DNA from: Microgenomates group bacterium GW2011_GWC1_46_15
GTDB taxonomy: Bacteria; Patescibacteria; Microgenomatia; UBA1400; UBA12028
Direction of reading: 5' to 3'
NCBI GenBank assembly: GCA_001002285.1
Contig: LCLX01000002.1
Span: forward strand, 124,001 to 188,000
Length of the DNA stretch: 64,000 nt
Under the pieces are notes generated by a model. It was not told the origin of the DNA, did not search any database, and saw nothing but the letters and a program-made list of their open reading frames with translations. Below, in pieces: positions 26,130-35,047 of the stretch. How positions within the stretch are numbered: position 1 is the first letter of the stretch; the number at the start of each line of letters is the position of its first letter. Made by a program: the position numbers and the translations under genes.

Positions 26130-26759
26130 CTATACGTTCAGTTTTTTCGCAACACCTTTCCACACTTGATCCGCAATCTCATCAATTGTTTTCTCCGCGT
26201 CAATTGTTATCCACCGCTTGTGGTCGTTTTTTTGCGCAAGCGTGAGGTATGCGTCACGGACTTTTTGGTGAAACTCGCGTGTTTCCATATCGAGCCGGTC
26301 CATCTTGTCTGTTTGTGCCCGCCTGCCCAGTCCCACTTCAACTGAAATGTCGAGGAGAAATGTGAGATTGGGATATGTGTCTTTTGTCGAAATCGTGTTG
26401 AGCTGCTCGATCACATCCACACCAAAACCACGGACAATACCTTGGTAAATCACCGAAGAGTCGCGGGTGCGGTCCATCAATACAACTTTCTGCGCCTCGA
26501 GGCTTGGTAATACTAATTCGCGGTAGAGTTGCGCACGCGCCGCCTGAAACAGCAATACTTCTGTTGTGTACGCAATGCCGACATTTTTTGCGGAAAGCAC
26601 AACATCGCGGATTTGTTCGGAGATGACCGTGCCGCCCGGTTCGCGGAGTACGACAACATCAAATCCTTTTTCTGTAAGGTGATCGCGGAGGCGCTTAATT
26701 TGAACCGTTTTTCCGGACCCCTCTCCCCCTTCAAATGAAATGAGAAAACCTTTTTGCAT
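26130..26759 (-). CDS. tmk: thymidylate kinase
   Basis: 209 residues. Phosphorylates dTMP to dTDP. P-loop FEGGEGSGKTVQIKRL, LREPGGTVISEQIRD, MDRTRDSSVIYQG (DR-Y motif) and the lid region RRAQTDKMDRLDME are seen. TACAAT (26772-26767) ends 7 nt before the ATG; no ribosome site. Near the TS-like and dcd genes. Confidence 0.95.
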   Translation of the reverse strand: MQKGFLISFEGGEGSGKTVQIKRLRDHLTEKGFDVVVLREPGGTVISEQIRDVVLSAKNVGIAYTTEVLLFQAARAQLYRELVLPSLEAQKVVLMDRTRDSSVIYQGIVRGFGVDVIEQLNTISTKDTYPNLTFLLDISVEVGLGRRAQTDKMDRLDMETREFHQKVRDAYLTLAQKNDHKRWITIDAEKTIDEIADQVWKGVAKKLNV

Positions 26760-26764
26760 TGCGG

Positions 26765-27475
26765 TTATTGTACCCTACTTGCGACAACCAATGCGAGAAG
26801 TGCTCGTGCAATCTGAGGATCAAGTTGTGTTAATCCAAGAACATGTTTATCTTTTTCTTCAGGAGAAAGGTGGCGTAGCGGCCGAAGGGTTTGTTCAGTT
26901 GAGTAATATCTATCCATAATGCTTCCCTCGCCTTTTATATTTTGAGGAAGCCGATAATATCGCGTGGGTCTATTTCTTTCGTTCTTTTGTATTGTTGCAT
27001 CTAATGTAGCCCACAATGACACTGGATGAGGAATATGATGATAGATGAGTGACGAAAGATGTCTACCAATATTAAGAACATCACGCGGAGCAGAACGTGG
27101 ACTCATATTTCCTACCATTCCTGTAAGCACTTCAATCCCATTTGAGGCTCCACCGCTTCCATTAACATTGTGTTGGAGTATATGCGGATCAAGATCTAGG
27201 GGTCGCTGACGATAAAAATCACCTTTAACTAATGTTGTGTAAAGTAAAACAAACCACCATACATCAGCAAACTCTTTTGTAGTTTCTTATTGAAACCAAC
27301 TCCCTAAAGACTGTTGAATTTTCCGTGGATCTTCTGGCGTAAACAACGGCATATATGCCAGCCTATCTTTTTTAACCAGCGAACGTCAACGAGTACTTTC
27401 TGTATCAAACACTAGTTGCGGTGGAGTAAAACGAAGAAAAACACTGCGGATAGTATGTTGCGCGGTTAGCTCCGT
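26765..27475 (-). pseudogene. decayed gene with two in-frame stops
   Basis: One frame stays open from just after the TS-like stop (27482) to a stop at 26765 except for TGA at 27388-27386 and TAA at 27289-27287, which are in the same phase. The three pieces read as one protein: TAQHTIRSVFLRFTPPQLVF, then LVKKDRLAYMPLFTPEDPR, then TKEFADVWWFVLLYTTLVKG through to LLALVVASRVQ. No ATG begins the first piece. The last 121 codons could still be read from GTG 27130. Family not recognised. Two stops in a coherent frame argue for a recently inactivated gene rather than noise. Confidence 0.6.
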
Positions 27476-27481
27476 CGCTTG

Positions 27482-29119
27482 TTACGCGGGGTCTTGTGTG
27501 TACGATCTTCCGGCACGAATTGCCTCTTCTGCTTTTTGCAGTTCCAATCCAATGTACATCATGTGCCCAGGCTCAAGAATGTAGTCCCAATCGGTAATTT
27601 GCCACGCAACTTCTTGCGCGGTACGCCCCTCAAAAATCTTGATCGCCGGTCCGCTGTCCGGCTCAAACAGCGTCGCACGGATAAGGCGGCCAGTATTTTT
27701 TGGCATTGTCGGTAATGTTTTTGCCACTGCGTACGGAATCGACTGCGTTTTGTATTTTTGTGCAAATGCCGGCCATACATACGCTTCGCTTTCTTTAATC
27801 ACTTCGACAATGACGTTCCCGCGCGGGTCAAATCCAAAATGCACCGCGGGTGTATACCCCAACTCTTTTTCGTAGTGCTCCATCAACAAATTATCAACCA
27901 ATCCAAAATCATCGGCATACATGTGCGCCGAGTGCGTAATCATCGTGAGCGGGCCCATCTTCATCCCAGCAGAGTCGGCGATATCTTTTTGGAGTTTGCG
28001 CAGGGCAAACGTGTTGCGCGGCCACCCATGCACCATGTCCTGCGACCGGAAGTGCGCGGTAAAGAAAAACTTGTTGTCCTGCACCGAACCCAACACCATC
28101 ACTAAACACGGTGTGTCACCTTTATTGACTTCGTTCCAATCACGTTTTGGATCCATGGTGGTTGCGACCATTTTTTTGCTGTCCTGGCGGGTTTTGAGCA
28201 ACTCTTTCATCGCCAAAATTTGATCAACTCCAAGATCCACGCGCATACGTTTTCCATAGTTGTATGCAACCCCAGGAATCTGGCGACTCGTGAGTATTTC
28301 CGCGTAGTACGCTTCCAACTCAACGCGCGTAAATGGCAGATACTCGGGAAAATAAATATCGTCAGGATTTTCGTCAGTAATCACCGCGGTCAAGTTTAAA
28401 ATTTCTTTGAGTGAGTTGTCCTGGCTGTACCGCGTGTGTTTTGGCCGCCCATATTTTTGAATTTCATTCAACAGATTAAGCCAAGTTTTTGCAACTTTTG
28501 GCGCGCTCACACGGAAACCTGTTTGTTCCGACGGCATCGTACGCACTGTTACGCCCGCCTTTGGAAATGTGCGTGTTTTTGCCGAAAACGGTTCAATTGG
28601 AGTCGCAGAAAGTTCTTTGACTTTGGCGACAAAATCTGTTGCTTGCCTGCCACGCATATCCACCACATCCACAACTTTGCGGAACTCTTCCAACATATCA
28701 TCCGGAATTTCTTTTTCGATTTCACCGCGCGCCGCGACAATCTTGCGTGATGTTTCATCAACGCCCTTTTGTTTGAGCATGAGAAGCGAGTGGCCAGAAA
28801 GCGACATTTCCGCACCCCATAGGATAATGACACGAATATGCGGGTTGGCGAAAATGTTCCGAATCATCGCGTTAATCCCCTGCCCACTGTAGAGATTACC
28901 AACCGTGTTATACTCCACATCTTTGAGCAGTGTTTCAATCACCTGCCGTTCGGTCCACAAACAACACACCGCAACGTGGTGGCGTGGATTCTTGACTTTG
29001 AGAATGTCTTTATAGAGGAGGGGCCAATTGGAAAGATCAATCGCCAATGATACGGACCGTTTTGATTTTGCTGATTTAGACTGTTTTTTCGGAAGTTTCG
29101 TCTTTTTCACATTCGGCAT
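27482..29119 (-). CDS. thymidylate synthase-like protein with N-terminal MtrA-like (DUF4346) domain
   Basis: 545 residues. After a basic lead (residues 1-25), residues ~35-180 match the MtrA/DUF4346 type: HHVAVCCLWTERQVIET, VGNLYSGQGINAMIRNIFAN, IILWGAEMSLSG. Residues ~215-480 resemble thymidylate synthase: TRYSQDNSLKEILNLT, YNYGKRMRVDLGVDQI, DTPCLVMVLGSVQDN with the candidate nucleophilic Cys, and FRSQDMVHGWPRNTFALRKL equal to the RSxDxxLGxPFN site. TS makes dTMP from dUMP using methylene-THF. What the MtrA-like part does is unknown. TATGCT ends 7 nt before the ATG. Confidence 0.75.
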   Translation of the reverse strand: MPNVKKTKLPKKQSKSAKSKRSVSLAIDLSNWPLLYKDILKVKNPRHHVAVCCLWTERQVIETLLKDVEYNTVGNLYSGQGINAMIRNIFANPHIRVIILWGAEMSLSGHSLLMLKQKGVDETSRKIVAARGEIEKEIPDDMLEEFRKVVDVVDMRGRQATDFVAKVKELSATPIEPFSAKTRTFPKAGVTVRTMPSEQTGFRVSAPKVAKTWLNLLNEIQKYGRPKHTRYSQDNSLKEILNLTAVITDENPDDIYFPEYLPFTRVELEAYYAEILTSRQIPGVAYNYGKRMRVDLGVDQILAMKELLKTRQDSKKMVATTMDPKRDWNEVNKGDTPCLVMVLGSVQDNKFFFTAHFRSQDMVHGWPRNTFALRKLQKDIADSAGMKMGPLTMITHSAHMYADDFGLVDNLLMEHYEKELGYTPAVHFGFDPRGNVIVEVIKESEAYVWPAFAQKYKTQSIPYAVAKTLPTMPKNTGRLIRATLFEPDSGPAIKIFEGRTAQEVAWQITDWDYILEPGHMMYIGLELQKAEEAIRAGRSYTQDPA

Positions 29120-29271
29120 ACGCTAGAGCATAGCGGAAGAGAGAAAAACGATCAAGTGCTGGTTATTGATTTTTCTCCGCAAAAAGCTCAAGAATTATAT
29201 AGACATATGTTCATGTTTGATCTTCTTTGTTATCTTGCCCAAAAAAGAAAGCGCGGTATAGTAGATAAACC

Positions 29272-29619
29272 ATGCTCACCCCTCAGGACCTCAATGATAT
29301 TCGCCAGATTGTAACCCCGATCGTAACTGAACAAGTCGGATTGTCAGAGAATCGGCTTCGAAAGGATATTGTTTCCTCGATTGCTTCTTCTGAAGGAAAA
29401 CTGCATAAAGAGATTGTTGCTTCCGAAGAGAAACTTCGAGGCGCAATTGTTGCTTCCGAAGTTAAACTCCGTAAGGAAATTGTTTCTAAAATCCGATCGG
29501 AACATCAAAGAACCAGAACAACAATCAATGAAGTAACTGGGTTTTTTGACAGGATCGTAGTTGGGCACGACACAAAGTTTAAGAAACTTGAGCACTATCT
29601 TGGGATTTCATTGTCTTAG
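29272..29619 (+). CDS. coiled-coil protein with repeated VASEEKLR-type units
   Basis: 115 residues. Four tandem ~10-11 residue units (IASSEGKLHKE, IVASEEKLRGA, IVASEVKLRKE, IVSKIRSEHQR) form a charged coil, followed by FFDRIVVGHDTKFKKLEHYL. The nucleotide repeat (ATTGTTGCTTCCGAAG) is recent. Function unknown; similar in style to 12942-13322. A TATAGT -10 with TTGCCC at 16 nt lies 9 nt before the ATG. Confidence 0.7.
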   Translation: MLTPQDLNDIRQIVTPIVTEQVGLSENRLRKDIVSSIASSEGKLHKEIVASEEKLRGAIVASEVKLRKEIVSKIRSEHQRTRTTINEVTGFFDRIVVGHDTKFKKLEHYLGISLS

Positions 29620-29631
29620 TTTCACTTCCTA

Positions 29632-30192
29632 TTACTTTTCAAAATCCATCCAAATTTTGGATGGCGTTGGCGGATCCTGATCCTGGTATTTGTTTGAAGA
29701 TTTCGCGTAATTCACATCAACCGGCGAACTCATCTGCAAAAAGGCGATCTGTGCGACCCGCATGCCCGCGTAAATTTTAATCGGGATATTACTGATGTTA
29801 CTCATTTCAAACGTGAGGTATCCGGAAAATCCAGGTTGTACAAAACTCGCGGTGGCGTGAATGATCAACCCAATGCGGCCAAGCGAAGAACGACCTTCCA
29901 ACAAACCGATCAAATCATTGGGAAGCGTGATTACCTCCCCCGTTGAACCAAGCACGAATTCGCGTGGATGAATCACGATGGACCCGTCTTTTGCACTTGC
30001 CTTCACAAGCTCTGTCACATCAAATGGAACTTTCACATCAATATGTGTGTGAGAGTTATTACGGAACACGCGGAAGTTTTCGTGGAGCGTGAGATCAATC
30101 GCCGCAGGGCGGATATGCTCGTCTTTAAGCGGATTAATAACAATTTTTTTCTGATTGAGATACGCACGGATGTCGCGGTCGGAAAGAACCAT
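29632..30192 (-). CDS. dcd: dCTP deaminase
   Basis: 186 residues from ATG 30192. Produces dUTP (or dUMP in bifunctional forms) for dTMP synthesis. Seen: LSDRDIRAYL, IRPAAIDLTLHENFRVFRN, the VLGSTGEVITLPNDLIGLLEGRSSLGRIGL block and the trimer motif VQPGFSGYLTFEMSN. TACTAT (30204-30199) ends 6 nt before the ATG. It belongs to the dTMP group with the TS-like gene and tmk. Confidence 0.92.
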   Translation of the reverse strand: MVLSDRDIRAYLNQKKIVINPLKDEHIRPAAIDLTLHENFRVFRNNSHTHIDVKVPFDVTELVKASAKDGSIVIHPREFVLGSTGEVITLPNDLIGLLEGRSSLGRIGLIIHATASFVQPGFSGYLTFEMSNISNIPIKIYAGMRVAQIAFLQMSSPVDVNYAKSSNKYQDQDPPTPSKIWMDFEK

Positions 30193-30249
30193 AGGGGCAT
30201 AGTACCAAGGGCGTACGCGAAAAGCAACGGAAGATTGTGCCATGAAAAA

Positions 30250-32334
30250 TTATATCTTTTCTTGCTGTTCCACTTCGCCCTCTTGCACAGAATCAGCTGA
30301 TTCTTTTGTTGGCGTAAGCACCGGCGTTAGCGTATCGCCACCCGGCAACTCAGGCTTTTTCCAACTCGCAAAACTGCATTCCGGATAGCGGGAGCATCCA
30401 TAAAAAGGAATTCCCTTGCGCGTACGTTTGATGACGATATCACCCTCATGACATGTAGGACACTTCATGTCGCCAAGTTTCTCAACAAGTTTCGCGGTGT
30501 ACTTACACTCCGGAAAACGCGAGCAACTGATAAACCGACCGAATCTTCCTGAGCGGATCACTAACTTCCCTTCTTTGCACTCGGGGCAACTTTCGCCCGT
30601 TTCTTCAACGGGAACCTGTGTGCGTTCCGCGTCTTTTGTTACTTCTTTCACATTTTTTTGGAACGGAGTAAAAAACGCACGGACAATCGCTTTCCATTTT
30701 TTCTCACCACGCGCAATTGCATCCAAGTCGTCTTCCATATCGGCCGTAAATTGATAGTCCAACTCTTTTGGAAAGTTCTTCACGAGAAAATCACTCACCG
30801 TCGTGCCAATTGCGCTGGGGATAAACGCTTTTTCTTTGCGTTCAACGTATCCACGATCAAGAATCACGCTGATAATGCTGGCGTATGTACTCGGACGGCC
30901 GATCCCCAACTTCTCGAGTGTTTTCACTAAGGAAGCATCGTTGTACCGTGCCGGCGGCTCGGTAAACTTTTGGAGCGCCTGCACATCTTTGTACTCCAAC
31001 TTCTGGCCATCTTTAACATCCGGCAGTTGTGTATCGCCGTCGTTTGGAAACAACTTCATCCATCCATCAAACTGTAGTACCGAACCCGAAGTGCGCAATG
31101 TGTAGTCGTCGTCTCCTTTTACAGTCACCGTTGTTTGGCTATAAATCGCCGCTTCCATTTGCGATGCAACAAATCGTTTCCAAATTAGCTCATATAACTT
31201 TTGATGTTTGGGGTCGGCGGCACTTCCCTCGTTTGGAGTTCGGATAGAAGCATCGGTTGGGCGAATTGCCTCGTGTGCCTCTTGTGCATTTTTGCTTGTT
31301 TTTTTGAAGACTCTTGGCTCATTGGGCAGATATTTTTTACCAAACTCCGTTGTAATGAGACCGCGCGCCATCTCGACTGCTTGTGTGGAAAGTATGACCG
31401 CGTCTGTTCTGTGGTACGTGATAAATCCTTCTTCGTAGAGTTGCTGCGCGATCATCATTGTTTGCTTTGCGCTCCACCCCAAGCGGTTGGCGGCAGCTTG
31501 CTGGAGGGTTGAGGTGGTAAACGGCGCCAAACTTACACGCGTGCGCTCTGTTTGCTCAACAGCGGACACTGTATACGCGGCTTTTTTTAACCCCTCTAGC
31601 ACGTGGTCAACATCTTTTTTCGATGTTGGCTCGTATGGTTTTCCTTTCACTTCTGTAAGGCGGAGCGAAAGATCTTTACTGTCGCTTGTTTGCGCCAGCA
31701 CAGTAACTTCCCAATACTCTTCCGGCTTAAACGCAAGAATTTCTTTCTCACGTTCAACAATAAGGCGCAAAGCTACTGACTGTACGCGTCCTGCAGAAAG
31801 TCCGCGGCGCACTTTTTTCCACAATACCGGCGACAACATGTATCCAACAAGCCGATCGACAACACGCCGTGCCTGCTGGGCATCAACAAGGTCCATGTTA
31901 ATCGTTCCGGAATGTTCGATCGCCACATCTACCGCACTCTTTGTGATTTCATGGAATGTGGATCGGACAAACTCTGGGCCTTTTTTCTTCGTTGTCGTTT
32001 TTGTTGTTTTTGGTGGATTTTTTGTCGAACTTTTTGCTGATCCATGGAGCAAAAATTGCAAATGCCAAGCAATGGCTTCACCTTCGCGGTCGGGGTCTGT
32101 CGCGAGATACACTTTATCGGCAGATGCAACCAGTTTTTTTAACTTTGCAACAATCGCTGTTTTTCCTTCGCTGATTTCGTACTTTGGTTCAAAATCCGCG
32201 TCAACATCAACACCGAGTGTAGACTTTGGCAAATCGCGGACGTGGCCCATACTTGCTTCCACGGAAAAATCCTTCCCCAAAAATTGGGAAAGTTTTTTTG
32301 CTTTGGTTGGAGACTCAACAAGAACGAGATGCAT
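30250..32334 (-). CDS. topA: DNA topoisomerase I
   Basis: 694 residues. Type IA topoisomerase. Toprim HLVLVESPTKAKKLSQFLG and ATDPDREGEAIAWHL (DxD), active-site Tyr in FITYHRTDAVILS, and two C-terminal four-Cys zinc fingers (CPECKEGKLVI / CSRFPEC; CPTCHEGDIVI / CSRYPEC). A lysine/threonine-rich insert (KTTKTTTKKK) lies near residue 112. An 18-nt leader separates a TATACA element from the ATG. Confidence 0.97.
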   Translation of the reverse strand: MHLVLVESPTKAKKLSQFLGKDFSVEASMGHVRDLPKSTLGVDVDADFEPKYEISEGKTAIVAKLKKLVASADKVYLATDPDREGEAIAWHLQFLLHGSAKSSTKNPPKTTKTTTKKKGPEFVRSTFHEITKSAVDVAIEHSGTINMDLVDAQQARRVVDRLVGYMLSPVLWKKVRRGLSAGRVQSVALRLIVEREKEILAFKPEEYWEVTVLAQTSDSKDLSLRLTEVKGKPYEPTSKKDVDHVLEGLKKAAYTVSAVEQTERTRVSLAPFTTSTLQQAAANRLGWSAKQTMMIAQQLYEEGFITYHRTDAVILSTQAVEMARGLITTEFGKKYLPNEPRVFKKTSKNAQEAHEAIRPTDASIRTPNEGSAADPKHQKLYELIWKRFVASQMEAAIYSQTTVTVKGDDDYTLRTSGSVLQFDGWMKLFPNDGDTQLPDVKDGQKLEYKDVQALQKFTEPPARYNDASLVKTLEKLGIGRPSTYASIISVILDRGYVERKEKAFIPSAIGTTVSDFLVKNFPKELDYQFTADMEDDLDAIARGEKKWKAIVRAFFTPFQKNVKEVTKDAERTQVPVEETGESCPECKEGKLVIRSGRFGRFISCSRFPECKYTAKLVEKLGDMKCPTCHEGDIVIKRTRKGIPFYGCSRYPECSFASWKKPELPGGDTLTPVLTPTKESADSVQEGEVEQQEKI

Positions 32335-32403
32335 AGTCCGAATGTGTTCCAGTGTATATCACGCAAACCGCAATTGTACACAGTTCATTTTTATATTGAT
32401 GTT

Positions 32404-33318
32404 TTAGCGTCCGCGCATCATATACTGCCCACCGCTTACTCTATCTATAATCCCCTCAAGTTCGAGTTCACCAACGAAGCGTTGAACTTCGGATAGTGAA
32501 AGGGTGCTTTGCTCGACAATAGCATCAATATCTATGAGGGTAGACTGCTGAATGATTTCAACGATGCGCGCTTTTGGATTTGCTTGTTGTGTGCCGGTAA
32601 ACAAGCGTTGTTGCTCTCTGTTTTGATCTGCCGTCTTTTCTGCTGAAATCGTGGTGTACTCTACTGGGAGATCTTCTAAAATATCCTGTACCGTTGTTAC
32701 AAGTTTTGCGCCGGTGTTTACCAACGCTTTAATGCCATCAGCGTATGGACTGGTAATCGGACCCGACACCGCAAACACCGACCGGCCATACTCTGCGGCA
32801 AAACCTGCGGTAATGTGCGTACCCGAACGCTCCCCCGCCTCAATCACAAGAACGCCAAGCGAAAGACCCGCGATAATGCGGTTTCTCCGCCGGAATCTGT
32901 GTTTAAGCGGTGGTGTTCCGCGCGGAAACTCGGAAACAAGTGTGCCGCCGAAAGATATGATCTTTTGCGCGAGTGGAATATGTGTGGCGGGCTGGATTTG
33001 ATTAAGTCCACCCGCTAATACACCAATTGTTTTTCCACCATACTTGAGCGCGGCTTCGTGCGCGCGACCATCAACTCCTAATGCTAGGCCTGACACGATG
33101 CAAAAACCGCACGCAATGAGTCCGCGGACAAAATAATCGGTTGCGTACGCGCCATATGCTGTCATGTTCCGCGTACCAATCACCGCGATTGGTTTAGGAA
33201 ACGATGAAGGATGAGCTCCTTGCCAGAACAAGCGCCGCGGGTGGTCATTAAGCGGAACCAGTAAAGCAGGATATTCACGGCTACCACTCGCAACATACCA
33301 CTCGTTTGCTACCAACAT
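32404..33318 (-). CDS. dprA: DNA-processing protein DprA
   Basis: 304 residues. Loads RecA on incoming ssDNA during natural transformation. Rossmann-like core: AVIGTRNMTAYGA, SGLALGVDGRAHEAALK, GTLVSEFPRG, RRNRIIAGLS, VIEAGERSGTHITAGFA. A C-terminal winged helix (LIDIDAIVEQSTLSLSEVQR) follows. It implies competence for DNA uptake, common in this group. Confidence 0.95.
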   Translation of the reverse strand: MLVANEWYVASGSREYPALLVPLNDHPRRLFWQGAHPSSFPKPIAVIGTRNMTAYGAYATDYFVRGLIACGFCIVSGLALGVDGRAHEAALKYGGKTIGVLAGGLNQIQPATHIPLAQKIISFGGTLVSEFPRGTPPLKHRFRRRNRIIAGLSLGVLVIEAGERSGTHITAGFAAEYGRSVFAVSGPITSPYADGIKALVNTGAKLVTTVQDILEDLPVEYTTISAEKTADQNREQQRLFTGTQQANPKARIVEIIQQSTLIDIDAIVEQSTLSLSEVQRFVGELELEGIIDRVSGGQYMMRGR

Positions 33319-33394
33319 ATAGAAAGAAGTGTACGTGCGGAATCAAACAATCAGCGAACGAAAAGGAAACTGCTTTAGGAACTTCGAAAGGTTT

Positions 33395-35029
33395 TTACTT
33401 CTTCCTCCCAAACCACTCCATCAATAACGCCTTCGCAATCGGCCCAGCGTCGCGCGACCCTTCCTGAAACTGCACGTCCTCATTGCTTTCCACCAACACC
33501 GTTACCACAATCTCGGGGTTCTTCGACGGCGCCATCACGGTTAACCACCCATGTGTCTTGCGCCTCCCCTGCTCATCTTTTGCTCCAACCTCGGAAGTCC
33601 CCGTTTTGCACGCCGCCATCACTGGCTTGCCGTCAAAAAATGGAAACGCTGTTCCGCCGGAGGCACACGCCGCTTTCATTCCATCCAAAACTAATCGCAG
33701 CGCCGTTGAATCAATATCCAAATCAGTACACTGTTTTTTTGTCGTCTTGAGCAGATGTGGAACACACCACACACCGCCATTCGCCAGTGCGGCGGTCATT
33801 TGATTCAGCTGAATTGGTGTGACCGACACGTCGCCCTGTCCAATTCCCATGTGATATGTGTCCCCTAAGTACCATTTCTCACCAAGGCTGCTTTCTTTCC
33901 ATTGCGGGTCGGGAATAAGCCCGGCAGACTCTCCATATAGCTCGATGCCTGTTGGCACACCAAGATGAAATATCCGGGCCATGCGGGCAATGTCTTCCGC
34001 CCCCGTCCACTCTGCGGTTTTGTAGAAAAAAATATCGTTGCTTCTTTGCAACGCGCGGACAATATTAAGCTCACCCTCTTTGCGTCCATACTGCCGGAAG
34101 TACCAGTTGCCAAACGTTGATCCACCAACCAACAACTCTCCCTCATCGTCAACGAGTGTGTCTTCTTTCACAACACCTTTGATCAAACCCGCCAGCGCAG
34201 TCATCAGCTTAAACGTTGAACCTGGAGGATACGTTCCATTGATTGCGCGGTTTAGCATCGGCGATGCCTCATCTTTAACCGCTTCCGCAAGTTTTGTTGG
34301 ATCAAACGACGGGCTACTCACCAACACTAGTACTTCACCCGTCCGTGGGTCAGAAGCAACAACCGCCCCCTTTTTCCCAGCCAAGAGTTCGTACACTTTT
34401 GCAGAGAGGCTCGCGTCAATTGTTAAAGTAGTATCGTATCCAGCAATGGGTTTTTCAGTATAAATGGAGCGCAGAATGTTTCCTTTTGCATCCATCTCAA
34501 ACACTTCTTTCCCCCAGGTTCCAGCAAGAGCGTTTTGTAACACGCGTTCAAGTCCAAGTTTGCCGACACTTTCACCGATAAACCACTCTGGGTGGCTGGC
34601 TAAATCCTCCTGCGTAACTTCGCCAATGTATCCCAACACACTAGAAAGCGCGGGACCATACGGATACGTTCGTTGCTGATCCAAGTACACATTTTTTTCG
34701 TCGTGCGCGAGCGAAGCGAGCGCGATGCGTTCATCAATCGGTTCAAATGTAGGATATACACTGGACGCGGTTTCTGGCGTCGCGCGTTTATATACAGAAG
34801 TATTGCGGACTAATGAAACGCCAGTTCTGTCGAAAAATATCCCACGGGGAGCAGGAAGATTGCGGGTAAAAAAGCGGTTTTGATCGGCAAGGTCGCGAAA
34901 CTCCCTGCCGCGAAGCACTTGCAACTCAAACAAACGTAAAACATACACCGCTGTCACGGAACATAACGCAACCGCAAGCACAAAATAAAGGATCTGCCAT
35001 CGCCGTCCGGATATGTGCAGATCACCCAT
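33395..35029 (-). CDS. mrdA: penicillin-binding protein 2 (class B transpeptidase)
   Basis: 544 residues. One N-terminal membrane helix (ILYFVLAVALCSVTAVYVL) then a pedestal domain and transpeptidase. Catalytic motifs: STFK in PPGSTFKLMTA, SND in QRSNDIFFYKTAE, KTG in ACKTGTSEVGA. Cross-links side-wall peptidoglycan with RodA; the usual partner mreB is 18 nt upstream. AAAAGGAGAG lies about 5 nt before the ATG. It may equally be named pbpA. Confidence 0.92.
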   Translation of the reverse strand: MGDLHISGRRWQILYFVLAVALCSVTAVYVLRLFELQVLRGREFRDLADQNRFFTRNLPAPRGIFFDRTGVSLVRNTSVYKRATPETASSVYPTFEPIDERIALASLAHDEKNVYLDQQRTYPYGPALSSVLGYIGEVTQEDLASHPEWFIGESVGKLGLERVLQNALAGTWGKEVFEMDAKGNILRSIYTEKPIAGYDTTLTIDASLSAKVYELLAGKKGAVVASDPRTGEVLVLVSSPSFDPTKLAEAVKDEASPMLNRAINGTYPPGSTFKLMTALAGLIKGVVKEDTLVDDEGELLVGGSTFGNWYFRQYGRKEGELNIVRALQRSNDIFFYKTAEWTGAEDIARMARIFHLGVPTGIELYGESAGLIPDPQWKESSLGEKWYLGDTYHMGIGQGDVSVTPIQLNQMTAALANGGVWCVPHLLKTTKKQCTDLDIDSTALRLVLDGMKAACASGGTAFPFFDGKPVMAACKTGTSEVGAKDEQGRRKTHGWLTVMAPSKNPEIVVTVLVESNEDVQFQEGSRDAGPIAKALLMEWFGRKK

Positions 35030-35047
35030 ACGCTCTCCTTTTTACAT

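Noticed and set aside
27386..27388. In-frame TGA as a possible glycine codon (code 25, as in Gracilibacteria and Absconditabacteria)
   Set aside because: A TAA is also in the same frame, and TGA is a normal stop for cysS, raiA and other genes here.
31487..32407. 306-codon plus-strand frame
   Set aside because: Lies opposite topA; low-complexity product rich in Ser/Arg, typical of a shadow frame.
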